Shown here piece by piece: positions 7,002 to 14,496 of a stretch of 15,987 nucleotides of DNA. The DNA lies in contig JAUVQZ010000038.1 in NCBI GenBank assembly GCA_030597865.1, forward strand, positions 1 through 15,987, read 5' to 3'. Numbering within the stretch: position 1 is the stretch's first letter; the number at the start of each line of letters is the position of its first letter. This DNA is from Pseudomonadota bacterium (GTDB lineage Bacteria > Desulfobacterota > Desulfobulbia > Desulfobulbales > SURF-16). The translations under genes and the position numbers were made by a program. Below the pieces are notes generated by a model. It did not search any database and was not told the DNA's origin. It saw only the letters and a list, made by a program, of their open reading frames with translations.

Positions 7002-8057
7002 TCACATCACTTTCTCGTCAACCAGCATATCATCATTGGCAAGCAGGACGCTCAGATCAAGGACGGTCACCATCCTGCCGTCATAGGAAATTTCTCCCTT
7101 CACAAACCCATTGCCCCTCTCTTTCACTGCGGTGGGCACCTTCCTGAACTCCGTTGCAGCGGCAAAGACCAGATCAACCACCTCCCGCACCACCACTCCC
7201 ACCAGCAGACCATCCCGTTTGGCCACCACGATCTTCCTTGCCTCGTGCAGGCATGGCAGGGACATGGAGAGGGCCGCCCGGATATCCACCAGGGTGACAA
7301 TATCACCGCGCAGATTCATGTTGCCGCTGATATAGGGCGGGCAGCAGGGGATGGGGGTAACATCACCGATCCTGGCAAATTCCCGCACCGCCATGAGCTC
7401 CACGGCAAAAAGCTCGCCGCTCAGTTCCAGCACGGCAAAGGCCTGGCGCCCCGTAACCTCCTCCTCTTCTCCAAGCCTGCGCAGGGCCTGGGCCCGTTGC
7501 TGCAAAATGGCCATCTCCTCCGGGGAGAGCTTGGTATAGAAACAGGGCTGTTCCGTCAACTCGTCTTCATGATATTCATCCTGCAGGCCAACTCCCTGAA
7601 GGGGCGGCAGGATGCGGTCATGATTGAGCAACATGATGATGTCACCCTCCCCCTCCACCCTGCACTGCAACACCATGTCAGTCTCATGCGACTCCCCCTC
7701 TTCCTGAGGCCCTGTGGACAAGTCCATTGTGGAGACCTGCCGGACATCCAGGGTATGATTGGCAATAAAGCCAAACACCCTGCCTGCCGCCTCAACCACA
7801 AGAACGTTATCAGTAATGGTGCAGGGTTGTGGCATGTGACCGAAACGAAGGTCAAGGTTGACCACAGGGACAATCCGGCCACCCAGGTCAAAGACACCCA
7901 GCACGGATGACGGCATCCCCTTTATATAGGTCAAGGCCGGCAGGCAAAGGATCTGACGGACCACCATGGCATCCACCGCATAGAGGGAATTGTTCAGCTC
8001 AAAGATGACACAGGTGAGACATCCTTGCCCCTGTTCGCTCTCTATTGCGCCATTCAT
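7002..8057 (-). CDS. Tandem CheW-domain coupling protein
   Basis: Cytoplasmic adaptor of 351 residues with two CheW (SH3-like) domains, about 12-155 and 204-345; a normal CheW is about 160 residues with one. Each half shows the usual strands, for example GVFDLGGRIVPVVNLDLRFG in the first and ISGNMNLRGDIVTLVDIRAAL in the second. The linker (172-200) holds the helical SPEEMAILQQRAQALRR motif often found between or before CheW domains in receptor/CheR/CheW clusters. It should link the receptor to the CheA P5 domain. Wsp operons carry two separate cheW genes (wspB, wspD); one two-domain protein may serve both roles here. The start ATG at 8057 has a weak GGGGGTTAGGT leader. It ends 47 nt before the receptor start. 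Confidence 0.93.
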   Translation of the reverse strand: MNGAIESEQGQGCLTCVIFELNNSLYAVDAMVVRQILCLPALTYIKGMPSSVLGVFDLGGRIVPVVNLDLRFGHMPQPCTITDNVLVVEAAGRVFGFIANHTLDVRQVSTMDLSTGPQEEGESHETDMVLQCRVEGEGDIIMLLNHDRILPPLQGVGLQDEYHEDELTEQPCFYTKLSPEEMAILQQRAQALRRLGEEEEVTGRQAFAVLELSGELFAVELMAVREFARIGDVTPIPCCPPYISGNMNLRGDIVTLVDIRAALSMSLPCLHEARKIVVAKRDGLLVGVVVREVVDLVFAAATEFRKVPTAVKERGNGFVKGEISYDGRMVTVLDLSVLLANDDMLVDEKVM

Positions 8058-8077
8058 ACCTAACCCCCGTAATATTG

Positions 8078-8105
8078 TTCACCAGGCGCTATAAACCTTG
8101 GTGAA
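8078..8105. repeat. Small inverted repeat between cheR and the cheW gene
   Basis: TTCACCAGG (8078-8086) pairs with CCTTGGTGAA (8096-8105), with one bulged base and a 9-nt loop. No T-run is next to it. It lies in the 70-bp cheR-cheW gap and may be an mRNA structure; no specific role can be read. Confidence 0.4.
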
Positions 8106-8127
8106 ACTCGGTGCTGTAAAAGTTTTA

Positions 8128-9681
8128 CTAACCCCCAGCCAAAAGCTTTCGGACATAGTCGGCCAACTCCGTGACCGTGAGTTCGTCATAGGGCTCAATC
8201 CTCTCCTGTGGATCTAAATCCAGCAAGAGATCAAGTGCCGTATGGCGCAGACTGGCCGCCTTTTGCCGGTTATCCTCACGTTCAAAGAGGGCGGCCAGAT
8301 CGAGATAGGCCGCCACCAAGGAGGGCTCCAGGTAGATGGCCCTGTGCAAAAGGCGTTTTGCCCCATCAATATCCTCCGATATCTCGGCGATATGGGCAAG
8401 CAGATAGTAGGGGGCACTGCTAAATTCCCGCAACCGTATCGCCTCTTCGGCAGCATTGACGGCCGCCTCATAATTACCCATGTTGGCATGGGCCCGGGCC
8501 ATGAGGAGATGGGCCGCGAAATGCTCAGACTGCTCCTTGACAATGCCTTGGCTCTTTTCAATGACGGCCTGATACCTGCCGACCCGAAACAGGCTCCGGA
8601 CCTCCTTGAACCATGACTCAACAGCCGCCAATGGCTTAGCCGTACTGCCTGCAGGTTTGGCCGTGGTCGGGGTTAGTGGGGGGGGAGAAGGGCGAGTCAA
8701 TGGGGGCTCGGCTGCCAAAAACTTTTTCAATCGAGCCGTTGCAGCAGAGGGCTGCCTGGGTCTCGGTACGGTTTGGCAGGGCAGCTTAGGGGGCAGGAGT
8801 TCAGGGAGTGTTGGACTGGGCGTCTCTTCATCCCGCTGGTAGATCACGGATTCCGGGTATATCCGCGCCCGTAACGGCCCTAATTGGTGACCGTAGACCT
8901 CGCTGTGACCGGTGATCAGGTAGCCCCCCGGCCTCAGGGTATAGGCCATCTTGGCCAGAACCGCGGCAATCACATCACCATTGAAGTAGATAAAGACATT
9001 GCGGCAGATAATGAGATCCATTTCATTGAGATCAGCACCGGGACAGGGGTAGTTGTCTTCAAGGAGATTGCCATAACGGAAGCTGACCATGTCGCGGATA
9101 TGCCGTTCTAATCTCCACCCCCCCTTGTGGCGCCTGAAATAGCGCTGTATGACATCAGCTGTCTGGCCTCGAAACGACCACTCTCCGTAGATGGCCTTTC
9201 TGGCCCGTTCAAGGGCCTGGCGATTGATGTCGGTGGCCACGATCCGGACATCCCACATTTCACCTTTGGCAAGCAATTTATCCAGGAGAATGGCGATGGA
9301 GTAAGCTTCCTCACCTGTTGAACAGCCGGCGCACCAGATGCGCAGTGGTTGGCACCCCCTGTTGTGTTTCAGCAATTCCGGCAGGATCAGGTGTTCCAGA
9401 AGCTCATACTGCCCCGGGTCGCGGAAAAAATAGCTCTCGCCAACGGTGATCTCGTCAAGAAGGATCTGCCACTCATTGCCTGTCGCCAGCCCTTGCCGCT
9501 TCAGGAGTTCTTGGTAGCCTGCCAGGTCATGCTGACCTGTTTCCAGAAGGCAGTGGTGGATGATGTCAGAAAATTTTTCAAGATCACGATCAACAATCTC
9601 CAACCCTGCCTTGGAGCGCACCAGGGCCCGGATCTCCTGGAGGACAGGCTCATCTGGACGATGATCATCCGCACTGGTCAT
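8128..9681 (-). CDS. cheR: CheR-type receptor methyltransferase with C-terminal TPR domain
   Basis: 517 residues, against about 280 for plain CheR. It transfers methyl groups from S-adenosylmethionine to receptor glutamates. The N-terminal helical CheR domain is about 12-75; the catalytic domain is about 78-285 with ESYFFRDP (82-89), the SAM-binding CAGCSTGEEAYS (117-128), ATDIN (149-153) and RNVFIYF (227-233). A low-complexity Pro/Thr-rich linker follows (286-349), then TPR-like helical repeats (about 355-480, such as GNYEAAVNAAEEAIRL and GAKRLLHRAIYLEPS) and a short helical tail. CheR-TPR proteins (WspC, FrzF) belong to alternative chemosensory systems; the TPR part is thought to direct the enzyme to its receptor or partners, fitting a receptor with no C-terminal pentapeptide. 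It ends 70 bp before the cheW gene; a GGGGAGAG leader precedes its ATG. Confidence 0.95.
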   Translation of the reverse strand: MTSADDHRPDEPVLQEIRALVRSKAGLEIVDRDLEKFSDIIHHCLLETGQHDLAGYQELLKRQGLATGNEWQILLDEITVGESYFFRDPGQYELLEHLILPELLKHNRGCQPLRIWCAGCSTGEEAYSIAILLDKLLAKGEMWDVRIVATDINRQALERARKAIYGEWSFRGQTADVIQRYFRRHKGGWRLERHIRDMVSFRYGNLLEDNYPCPGADLNEMDLIICRNVFIYFNGDVIAAVLAKMAYTLRPGGYLITGHSEVYGHQLGPLRARIYPESVIYQRDEETPSPTLPELLPPKLPCQTVPRPRQPSAATARLKKFLAAEPPLTRPSPPPLTPTTAKPAGSTAKPLAAVESWFKEVRSLFRVGRYQAVIEKSQGIVKEQSEHFAAHLLMARAHANMGNYEAAVNAAEEAIRLREFSSAPYYLLAHIAEISEDIDGAKRLLHRAIYLEPSLVAAYLDLAALFEREDNRQKAASLRHTALDLLLDLDPQERIEPYDELTVTELADYVRKLLAGG

Positions 9682-9732
9682 TGACTCTCTCCCCTGGCCC
9701 CTGCCCCTGTCATCTGCGCCCCCATCTCTGCC

Positions 9733-11121
9733 TCATGGCGTGAAGACGTAGCCCTGGTCCTTAAAGAGGCTGACACAGGCATCCACTGCCGCCGGCTCAA
9801 ACCAGGTGCCGCGCCTTTCAGCTATATGGGCCAGGGCCGTGTCCAGGCTGAGGGCCGGCCGGTAGGGCCGGTGGCTGGCCATGGCCTCCACCACATCGGC
9901 CACCATGAGCAAGCGCGCCTCCAGTCGTATGGCCTTACCCTGCAAGCCCTGGGGATAGCCGCTGCCATCAAGGCGTTCATGGTGCTGGAGAACAATATCA
10001 GATATGGGCCAGATGAAGTTGATATCCTTCATGATCTCAAAACCGACCTGGGGATGGGTTTTGATCATGCTAAACTCCAGGTCGGTGAGGGTTCCCGGTC
10101 GGCTCAGTATCTCGGCCGGGATATAGAGCTTACCGATATCGTGGATGATCCCCCCCAGACGGATACCCTCGATGCAGTCGGCAGCAAGGCCCATCTTCCA
10201 GCCAATGGCCACGGCAAGGTTGGAGGAGCGCTGCTGGTGGCCGGCCGTATAGGGGTCACGGGTCTCCACGGTGCGGGCCATGGCCTGGATCGTCTCAACC
10301 AGGGTCTTCTGGGTTTGACAGAGATGCTCCTGGCGTTCGCTCTCCAGGTGTCTGCGTTCCGAGATGTCGTGGAGGGAGACCACATGGGCGGGCTGACCCT
10401 GCCAGTCAATGGCCACCAGCCCCATCTCCACACTGGTGATCCTGCCATCAGGTCGCACCACCTCTATCTCACTGGTCTCGCCCGTTACCAGGGGAAAGCC
10501 AAACCTCTGGCCGACAAGCTCCCCTGCCCCTCTGGCAAAGAGGGCAAGGGCGGCAGGATTGACAAAGAGGATAGAGCCCTTTTTATCCAGGACCAGGATG
10601 CCGTCGGCAGAGTGTTCAACAATGGTCCGCAGCTGCTCCTCACTGCGCAGCATGGCCTTCTGAGAGCGCTGCTGGGCAGCCAGGCGCTTTTCCAGCTGCT
10701 GCGCCCGTTGTCTGAGTTCCTCCTGCAGCTGCTGATGCTGGGCGGCCAGAATACGAACCTCGGTTACCTCCTCCAGGAGGTGGACGGAATAGAGATATTG
10801 CCCCTCTTCATTCTCCAGGGCAAAGGCCCAGGAGCGGAATATTTTACCGCTGCTAAGAACAACATCCTCCTCCCTCTCGCCGTGGCCGGCCAGGGCGGCC
10901 TGACAGCCGGGCAGGGGGCCTTCGAGTTTGGGAAATATCTGCCAGTAGTGGCGACCGAGGATCTCTTCCAGGGGCAGGCCGGCAAGTTTGCCATAGGCGC
11001 GGTTGGCCTGGAGGATATGATGATTATGATCATGGAGGAAGATGGGCAGGGGGATGGCATTGATGATATGCTGCCAGTCGGGCAGTGAACCACTATGATG
11101 GTGCTCCTGGACTGGGTCCAT
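9733..11121 (-). CDS. PAS-PAS-HD-GYP protein, predicted cyclic-di-GMP phosphodiesterase
   Basis: 462 residues from the ATG at 11121. This start is chosen over an in-frame ATG at 11295 because GGGGGAGGAAGGG precedes it and a promoter (11191-11220) lies inside the longer frame. There is no membrane segment. The first PAS-like domain is about 13-120, a coiled coil about 125-165, the second PAS about 160-258 (ends HDISERR), and HD-GYP about 272-455. The HD dyad is H327/D328 (GIIHDIGK), and HHERLDGSGYP (380-390) is the intact GYP signature. With the metal ligands and GYP present it should hydrolyse c-di-GMP. It heads the chemosensory unit, 51 bp before cheR, which points to c-di-GMP as an output or feedback of the pathway. 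It carries no REC domain, so direct control by CheA would need the PAS domains or a partner. Confidence 0.93.
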   Translation of the reverse strand: MDPVQEHHHSGSLPDWQHIINAIPLPIFLHDHNHHILQANRAYGKLAGLPLEEILGRHYWQIFPKLEGPLPGCQAALAGHGEREEDVVLSSGKIFRSWAFALENEEGQYLYSVHLLEEVTEVRILAAQHQQLQEELRQRAQQLEKRLAAQQRSQKAMLRSEEQLRTIVEHSADGILVLDKKGSILFVNPAALALFARGAGELVGQRFGFPLVTGETSEIEVVRPDGRITSVEMGLVAIDWQGQPAHVVSLHDISERRHLESERQEHLCQTQKTLVETIQAMARTVETRDPYTAGHQQRSSNLAVAIGWKMGLAADCIEGIRLGGIIHDIGKLYIPAEILSRPGTLTDLEFSMIKTHPQVGFEIMKDINFIWPISDIVLQHHERLDGSGYPQGLQGKAIRLEARLLMVADVVEAMASHRPYRPALSLDTALAHIAERRGTWFEPAAVDACVSLFKDQGYVFTP

Positions 11122-11125
11122 TGAT

Positions 11126-11138
11126 CCCTTCCTCCCCC
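11126..11138 (-). promoter_or_regulatory. Shine-Dalgarno that decides the HD-GYP start
   Basis: The minus strand reads GGGGGAGGAAGGG, with the GGAGG core 9 nt and the AAGGG part 4 nt before the ATG at 11121. It supports that start; the 58 residues encoded upstream in frame have no domain character. Confidence 0.75.
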
Positions 11139-11190
11139 TGTTTCGTGCAGCGCTCCACCCTGGCAGAGCCGTTGCGAATGACTCACTCCA

Positions 11191-11220
11191 ATTATAGGGA
11201 AATTCCAACAGAGGGGTCCA
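11191..11220 (-). promoter_or_regulatory. Predicted sigma70 promoter of the chemosensory unit
   Basis: On the minus strand the -35 is TGGACC (11220-11215, 4 of 6 matches to TTGACA), with an 18-bp spacer and a perfect -10 TATAAT (11196-11191). Transcription would start near 11184, leaving a leader of about 60 nt before the 11121 ATG. No other box of this quality is seen ahead of the downstream minus-strand genes. Confidence 0.6.
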
Positions 11221-11459
11221 GGTAAAAGGGAAGCCCTCAGCCCCTCCCAGGGCCGGAGACAACAGGGCCTGAATCCATCGATCCGGGAGGTTCAAGGGCT
11301 AACAGGTCGGGTTAGTTGAAGAAACTCACAAGGCCACAGAACTCATCTATGCAGATGGGCTGCAGATAAAAAAAGCGCCTGGCAGCGGTTGCGTATTTAT
11401 GGTGATCCTGGTTACCCTGTCATATCATCTTAACTATTTTTCAACCCTGGAGGATGGGG
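11221..11459. other. Divergent intergenic region between HD-GYP and hemerythrin genes
   Basis: It lies upstream of both divergent genes and has no coding potential. A repeated GCAGAT (two copies, about 11351-11367) is followed by an A-rich run. No convincing plus-strand -35/-10 pair for the hemerythrin gene was found, nor an FNR- or NsrR-type palindrome. GGAGG at 11449-11453 is the hemerythrin ribosome-binding site. Confidence 0.45.
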
Positions 11460-11885
11460 ATGGAGTGGTACGACGACTATAATATTGATGTTGATCTCAT
11501 CGATACGCAACACCAGGAATTAGTAAGGGTGGTCACCCGGTTGCAGGAGGCCCTTTCCTCCGGGCCGGTCAACACGGAAATCGCCAGCGCCCTCAAGTTT
11601 CTGGTCCAATACACCCAGCAGCATTTCCATGATGAAGAGGAGATCATGCGAGCCATCAGGTTTGAAGAACTTGAGCACCACCAAAAGCTGCACAGCAAGC
11701 TCATTGACGAGATCAAGGATATCCTCCTGGCTATTAAAAAGGGCAAGGGCGTCAACGCCTACGATCTCATCGATTTTCTCACCGACTGGCTGATCAACCA
11801 TATTCGCTACGAGGATAAGAAGATCGGCAGGGCCATGGAGCAGTATAAAAATGAGACCAGCGATTGGGATGGCAGCCTTGCCTGA
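11460..11885 (+). CDS. Bacteriohemerythrin
   Basis: Small cytoplasmic di-iron oxygen-binding protein, 141 residues, normal for the family. Start: an ATG at 11454 directly abuts GGAGG, so the second ATG at 11460, with 6-nt spacing, is favoured; it gives the typical MEWYDDYNIDVDLIDTQH opening. Di-iron ligands are all visible in family order: H in IDTQHQEL; H and E in QHFHDEEE; the two His in HHQKLH; H and D in HIRYED. Bacterial hemerythrins carry or sense O2 (and can bind NO), and in anaerobes are linked to oxygen protection or aerotaxis. It diverges from the chemosensory unit but carries no signalling domain. A terminator-like hairpin follows at once. Confidence 0.96.
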   Translation: MEWYDDYNIDVDLIDTQHQELVRVVTRLQEALSSGPVNTEIASALKFLVQYTQQHFHDEEEIMRAIRFEELEHHQKLHSKLIDEIKDILLAIKKGKGVNAYDLIDFLTDWLINHIRYEDKKIGRAMEQYKNETSDWDGSLA

Positions 11886-11926
11886 CTATTTTCAGGCCCC
11901 ATCTCTGTGGGTTGTGTTATTTTTTT
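11880..11926 (+). terminator. Possible Rho-independent terminator after hemerythrin
   Basis: Two small stems follow the gene: GCCTGA/TCAGGC (11880-11897, including the stop codon) and CCCA/TGGG (11898-11911). A run of seven T (11920-11926) comes 8 nt after the second stem. The stems are short and the T-run is offset, so this is only moderately convincing. Confidence 0.4.
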
Positions 11927-11927
11927 A

Positions 11928-11961
11928 TGTAGGAGCGAGCTCGCCCTAGGTGATTCACCTA
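11928..11961. repeat. REP-like palindromic sequence
   Basis: TGTAGGAGCGAGCTCGCCC (palindromic core GCGAGCTCGC) is followed directly by TAGGTGATTCACCTA (6-bp stem, 3-nt loop). 'TGTAGGAGCGAGC..GC' resembles extragenic palindromes of many Proteobacteria (from memory). Only one copy is in the window, so repeat status is unproven. Confidence 0.4.
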
Positions 11962-12055
11962 TAAATCTTAGCCGAGCTGGCTGGTAATCGGTTTTGCAAA
12001 GCAGCTCCATTTCGGCCTTAGGCCCCTGGCAATGCCCCCTTCTGTTCTTTTTTAT

Positions 12056-12084
12056 TTGCTGTTTTAGATGTTCCGATTTAAAAG
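12056..12084 (+). promoter_or_regulatory. Weak candidate promoter for the cysK-cysS fusion
   Basis: TTGCTG (12056-12061), a 17-bp spacer, then TAAAAG (12079-12084). The boxes match consensus at 3-4 of 6 positions. It is the best pair seen upstream of a start codon that has no clear Shine-Dalgarno. Very tentative. Confidence 0.2.
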
Positions 12085-12135
12085 TTAACCTTTCTGGCCA
12101 GATATCACCTCCTGTTCCTATAACCAACTGCCTCT

Positions 12136-14496
12136 ATGAACTCATCCATCCTCGATCTTGTCGGCAACACCCCCATCGTGCCCATCCGCCGTTTACACAA
12201 GAACCCCAAGGTTCAGATCTTTGCCAAACTGGAGTCCATGAATCCGGGTGGTTCGGTGAAGGACCGGATCGGCAAATTCATGATTGAGGCGGCTGAAAAG
12301 TCAGGGGCCCTCACCAAGGACAAGATCGTCCTTGAGGCCACCAGCGGCAACACCGGTATCGGCATGGCCATGGTCTGTGCGGTGAAGGGCTATCGCTGCA
12401 TGCTGGTCATGTCTGAATCCGCCTCCATTGAGCGCCGCAAGATCATGAGCGCCTATGGCGCCGAGATACTCCTCACCCCTGCCAAGCGCTCCACCGACGG
12501 CGCCATTGAGCAGGCCTATGCCATGGTCCGGGAGCATCCGGATAAATATTTCCTCACCGACCAGTTCAACAACAACGCCAACTGGCAGACCCATGTCGAA
12601 CACACCGGCCCGGAGATCTGGGAACAGACCGAAGGCACGGTCACCGATATCGTTGCCACCCTGGGCACCAGCGGCACGGTCATGGGCCTCAGCCATTACT
12701 ATGCCACCAGGCATCCCCATGTTCGGATCACGGCAGTGGAACCCTACCTGGGCCACAAGATCCAGGGCCTCAAAAACATGAAGGAGTCCTATAAACCGGG
12801 GATCTTTGACAAGAATAAGCCATACCAGATCATCAATATCCATGATGAGGAGTCCTTTGAGATGGCCCGCTCCCTGGCCAGAGACGAGGGCCTTTTTGTG
12901 GGCATGAGCTCCGGCTGCGCCATGGTCGCCGCCCTGCAAAGGGCTGAAGAGATGGAGGAGGGGGTGCTGGTGGTCATCTTCCCGGACAGCGGTGAAAAAT
13001 ACCTCTCCACCGAACTCTTCTCCAAAAAAACACCCGCCACCGAAGAGACCTCCCAGCTTAAATTCTACAATGCCCTCAAACGTAAGAAGCTGCCCTTTGC
13101 CCCGCTTTCATCCCAAAAGGTAACCTTTTACGCCTGCGGCCCCACGGCCCACGAGGCCACCAACCTCAGCCACTGCCGGCGCTTTATCGTGGCCGACCTG
13201 ATCCACCGCACCCTGGCTGCCAAGGGCTATAATGTCGATTTCATGATGAATTTTACCGATCTCGACGACAACACCATAGCCGGCGCCGAGAACAGGTCGC
13301 TGTCGGTGGCTGATTTCACCACCCCCTACATGGAAGCATTTATCGCCAACATGGCAGCCCTGGGCATGAAACAGCCCATCACCATGCCCAAGGCCTCGGA
13401 CTACGTGGAGAGGATGATTGAGATCTCCCATGACCTCATCCACAAGGGCCATGCCTATGAGCTGCACGGCTCCATCTATTTTGACATCTCAAAATTCAGC
13501 GAATATGGCAGGCTGTCCAGGGTGGATCTTGACAAGATCAGGAGCGGCCAGTCCGTGGATCTTGAGGAGTATGAAAAGCACAGCCCCCTTGATTTCACCC
13601 TGATGAAGCGCTCCACCTTGAGCGAACTCAAGCAGGGCATCTTTTTCCCCACCGATTTCGGCAATATGAGGCCGGGCTGGCATATCGAATGTGCGGCCAT
13701 GACCCTGAGCCATCTCGGCGACACCATGGACATCCACACGGCCAGCCGCAACCTCATCTTCCCCCACCATGAGAATGAGAACGCCATTGCCAAGGCCTTA
13801 ACCGGTAAACCCCTTGCCAACCACTGGCTCCACTCCGAGCTGCTTCTGGTGGACGGCAAGATGATGAGCGCCGAGAACTCCAACATCATCACCCTTGATG
13901 ATGTGCGGGCCCAAGGTTTCAGCAACAGGGAGGTGCGGTTTTTTCTCCTGCGCCACCATTACCGCAAGCCCATCGAGTTCAGCTATGCCAAGCTCACCGC
14001 AGCCCGTACCAGTCTGCGCCGCCTGGATGAGTTTGGCAAAAAACTGCTCTGCCTGTCACCTGGCAATCCCCACCCCGAGGTGGCCACCTATCTCACCAGC
14101 CTTGAGAACGTCTTTTTTGAGGCCATGGATGATGATATGAACATCTCCAAGGCCCTGGGCAGCCTCTTTGATTTCATCAAGAAGGTCAACCCCATTCTGG
14201 CCAGCGGCCAGCTTGATGGCGACCAGAAAAAATATATCCTGGAGACCCTGGAGAAGATCAACTCCATCATCAACATCATGGTCCTTGAGGAATGCCCCCT
14301 GAACCCGGAAATTGATGGGTTGATCAAGCAGCGGGAAGAGGCGCGCAGAAATAAGGATTGGCACAAGGCCGATGCCGTTCGCCTCAAACTTGAGGAAAAA
14401 GGCATCATCATGACAGACACGGCCACCGGTCCGGCCTGGTGCCTCAGCCATGGCGTCTGTGAGTCCTGCGGGGCAGAAAAATGTGGAAAAAAATAA
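12136..14496 (+). CDS. Fused cysteine synthase (CysK-type) / divergent cysteinyl-tRNA synthetase
   Basis: 786 residues, both parts nearly full length. Residues 1-295 form a PLP-dependent O-acetylserine sulfhydrylase (sulfide + O-acetylserine to cysteine): PLP lysine K42 (GGSVKDR), substrate loop TSGNTG (69-74), PLP phosphate loop GTSGT (177-181), DSGEKYLST (284-292). A linker of about 15 residues leads to a CysRS-like class I synthetase (308-770): zinc ligands C334, C519 (WHIEC), H544 and E548 (FPHHENE) are kept, as are FTDLDD and the C-terminal helical domain. The ATP signatures are degenerate: HIGH reads NLSH (343-346), KMSKS reads KMMSA (575-579), and the usual GGxDL before FPHHENE reads ASRNL. 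A Cys-rich tail adds C769, C775, C778, C783. The CysK half looks active. Whether the other half charges tRNA-Cys is open; it may bind or sense cysteine, or do other chemistry. An in-frame stop lies just upstream, so the ATG is firm; no Shine-Dalgarno is seen. Confidence 0.93.
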   Translation: MNSSILDLVGNTPIVPIRRLHKNPKVQIFAKLESMNPGGSVKDRIGKFMIEAAEKSGALTKDKIVLEATSGNTGIGMAMVCAVKGYRCMLVMSESASIERRKIMSAYGAEILLTPAKRSTDGAIEQAYAMVREHPDKYFLTDQFNNNANWQTHVEHTGPEIWEQTEGTVTDIVATLGTSGTVMGLSHYYATRHPHVRITAVEPYLGHKIQGLKNMKESYKPGIFDKNKPYQIINIHDEESFEMARSLARDEGLFVGMSSGCAMVAALQRAEEMEEGVLVVIFPDSGEKYLSTELFSKKTPATEETSQLKFYNALKRKKLPFAPLSSQKVTFYACGPTAHEATNLSHCRRFIVADLIHRTLAAKGYNVDFMMNFTDLDDNTIAGAENRSLSVADFTTPYMEAFIANMAALGMKQPITMPKASDYVERMIEISHDLIHKGHAYELHGSIYFDISKFSEYGRLSRVDLDKIRSGQSVDLEEYEKHSPLDFTLMKRSTLSELKQGIFFPTDFGNMRPGWHIECAAMTLSHLGDTMDIHTASRNLIFPHHENENAIAKALTGKPLANHWLHSELLLVDGKMMSAENSNIITLDDVRAQGFSNREVRFFLLRHHYRKPIEFSYAKLTAARTSLRRLDEFGKKLLCLSPGNPHPEVATYLTSLENVFFEAMDDDMNISKALGSLFDFIKKVNPILASGQLDGDQKKYILETLEKINSIINIMVLEECPLNPEIDGLIKQREEARRNKDWHKADAVRLKLEEKGIIMTDTATGPAWCLSHGVCESCGAEKCGKK

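Noticed and set aside
9826..11088. 420-codon plus-strand open frame
   Set aside because: Antisense shadow of the PAS-PAS-HD-GYP gene; low-complexity Gly/Leu/His/Gln composition, no motif, no ribosome-binding site of note.
11380..11395. Possible sigma54 promoter TGGCAGCGGTTGCGTA ahead of hemerythrin
   Set aside because: The GG and GC elements are 8 nt apart instead of the 10 needed for a -24/-12 promoter, so the match is superficial.
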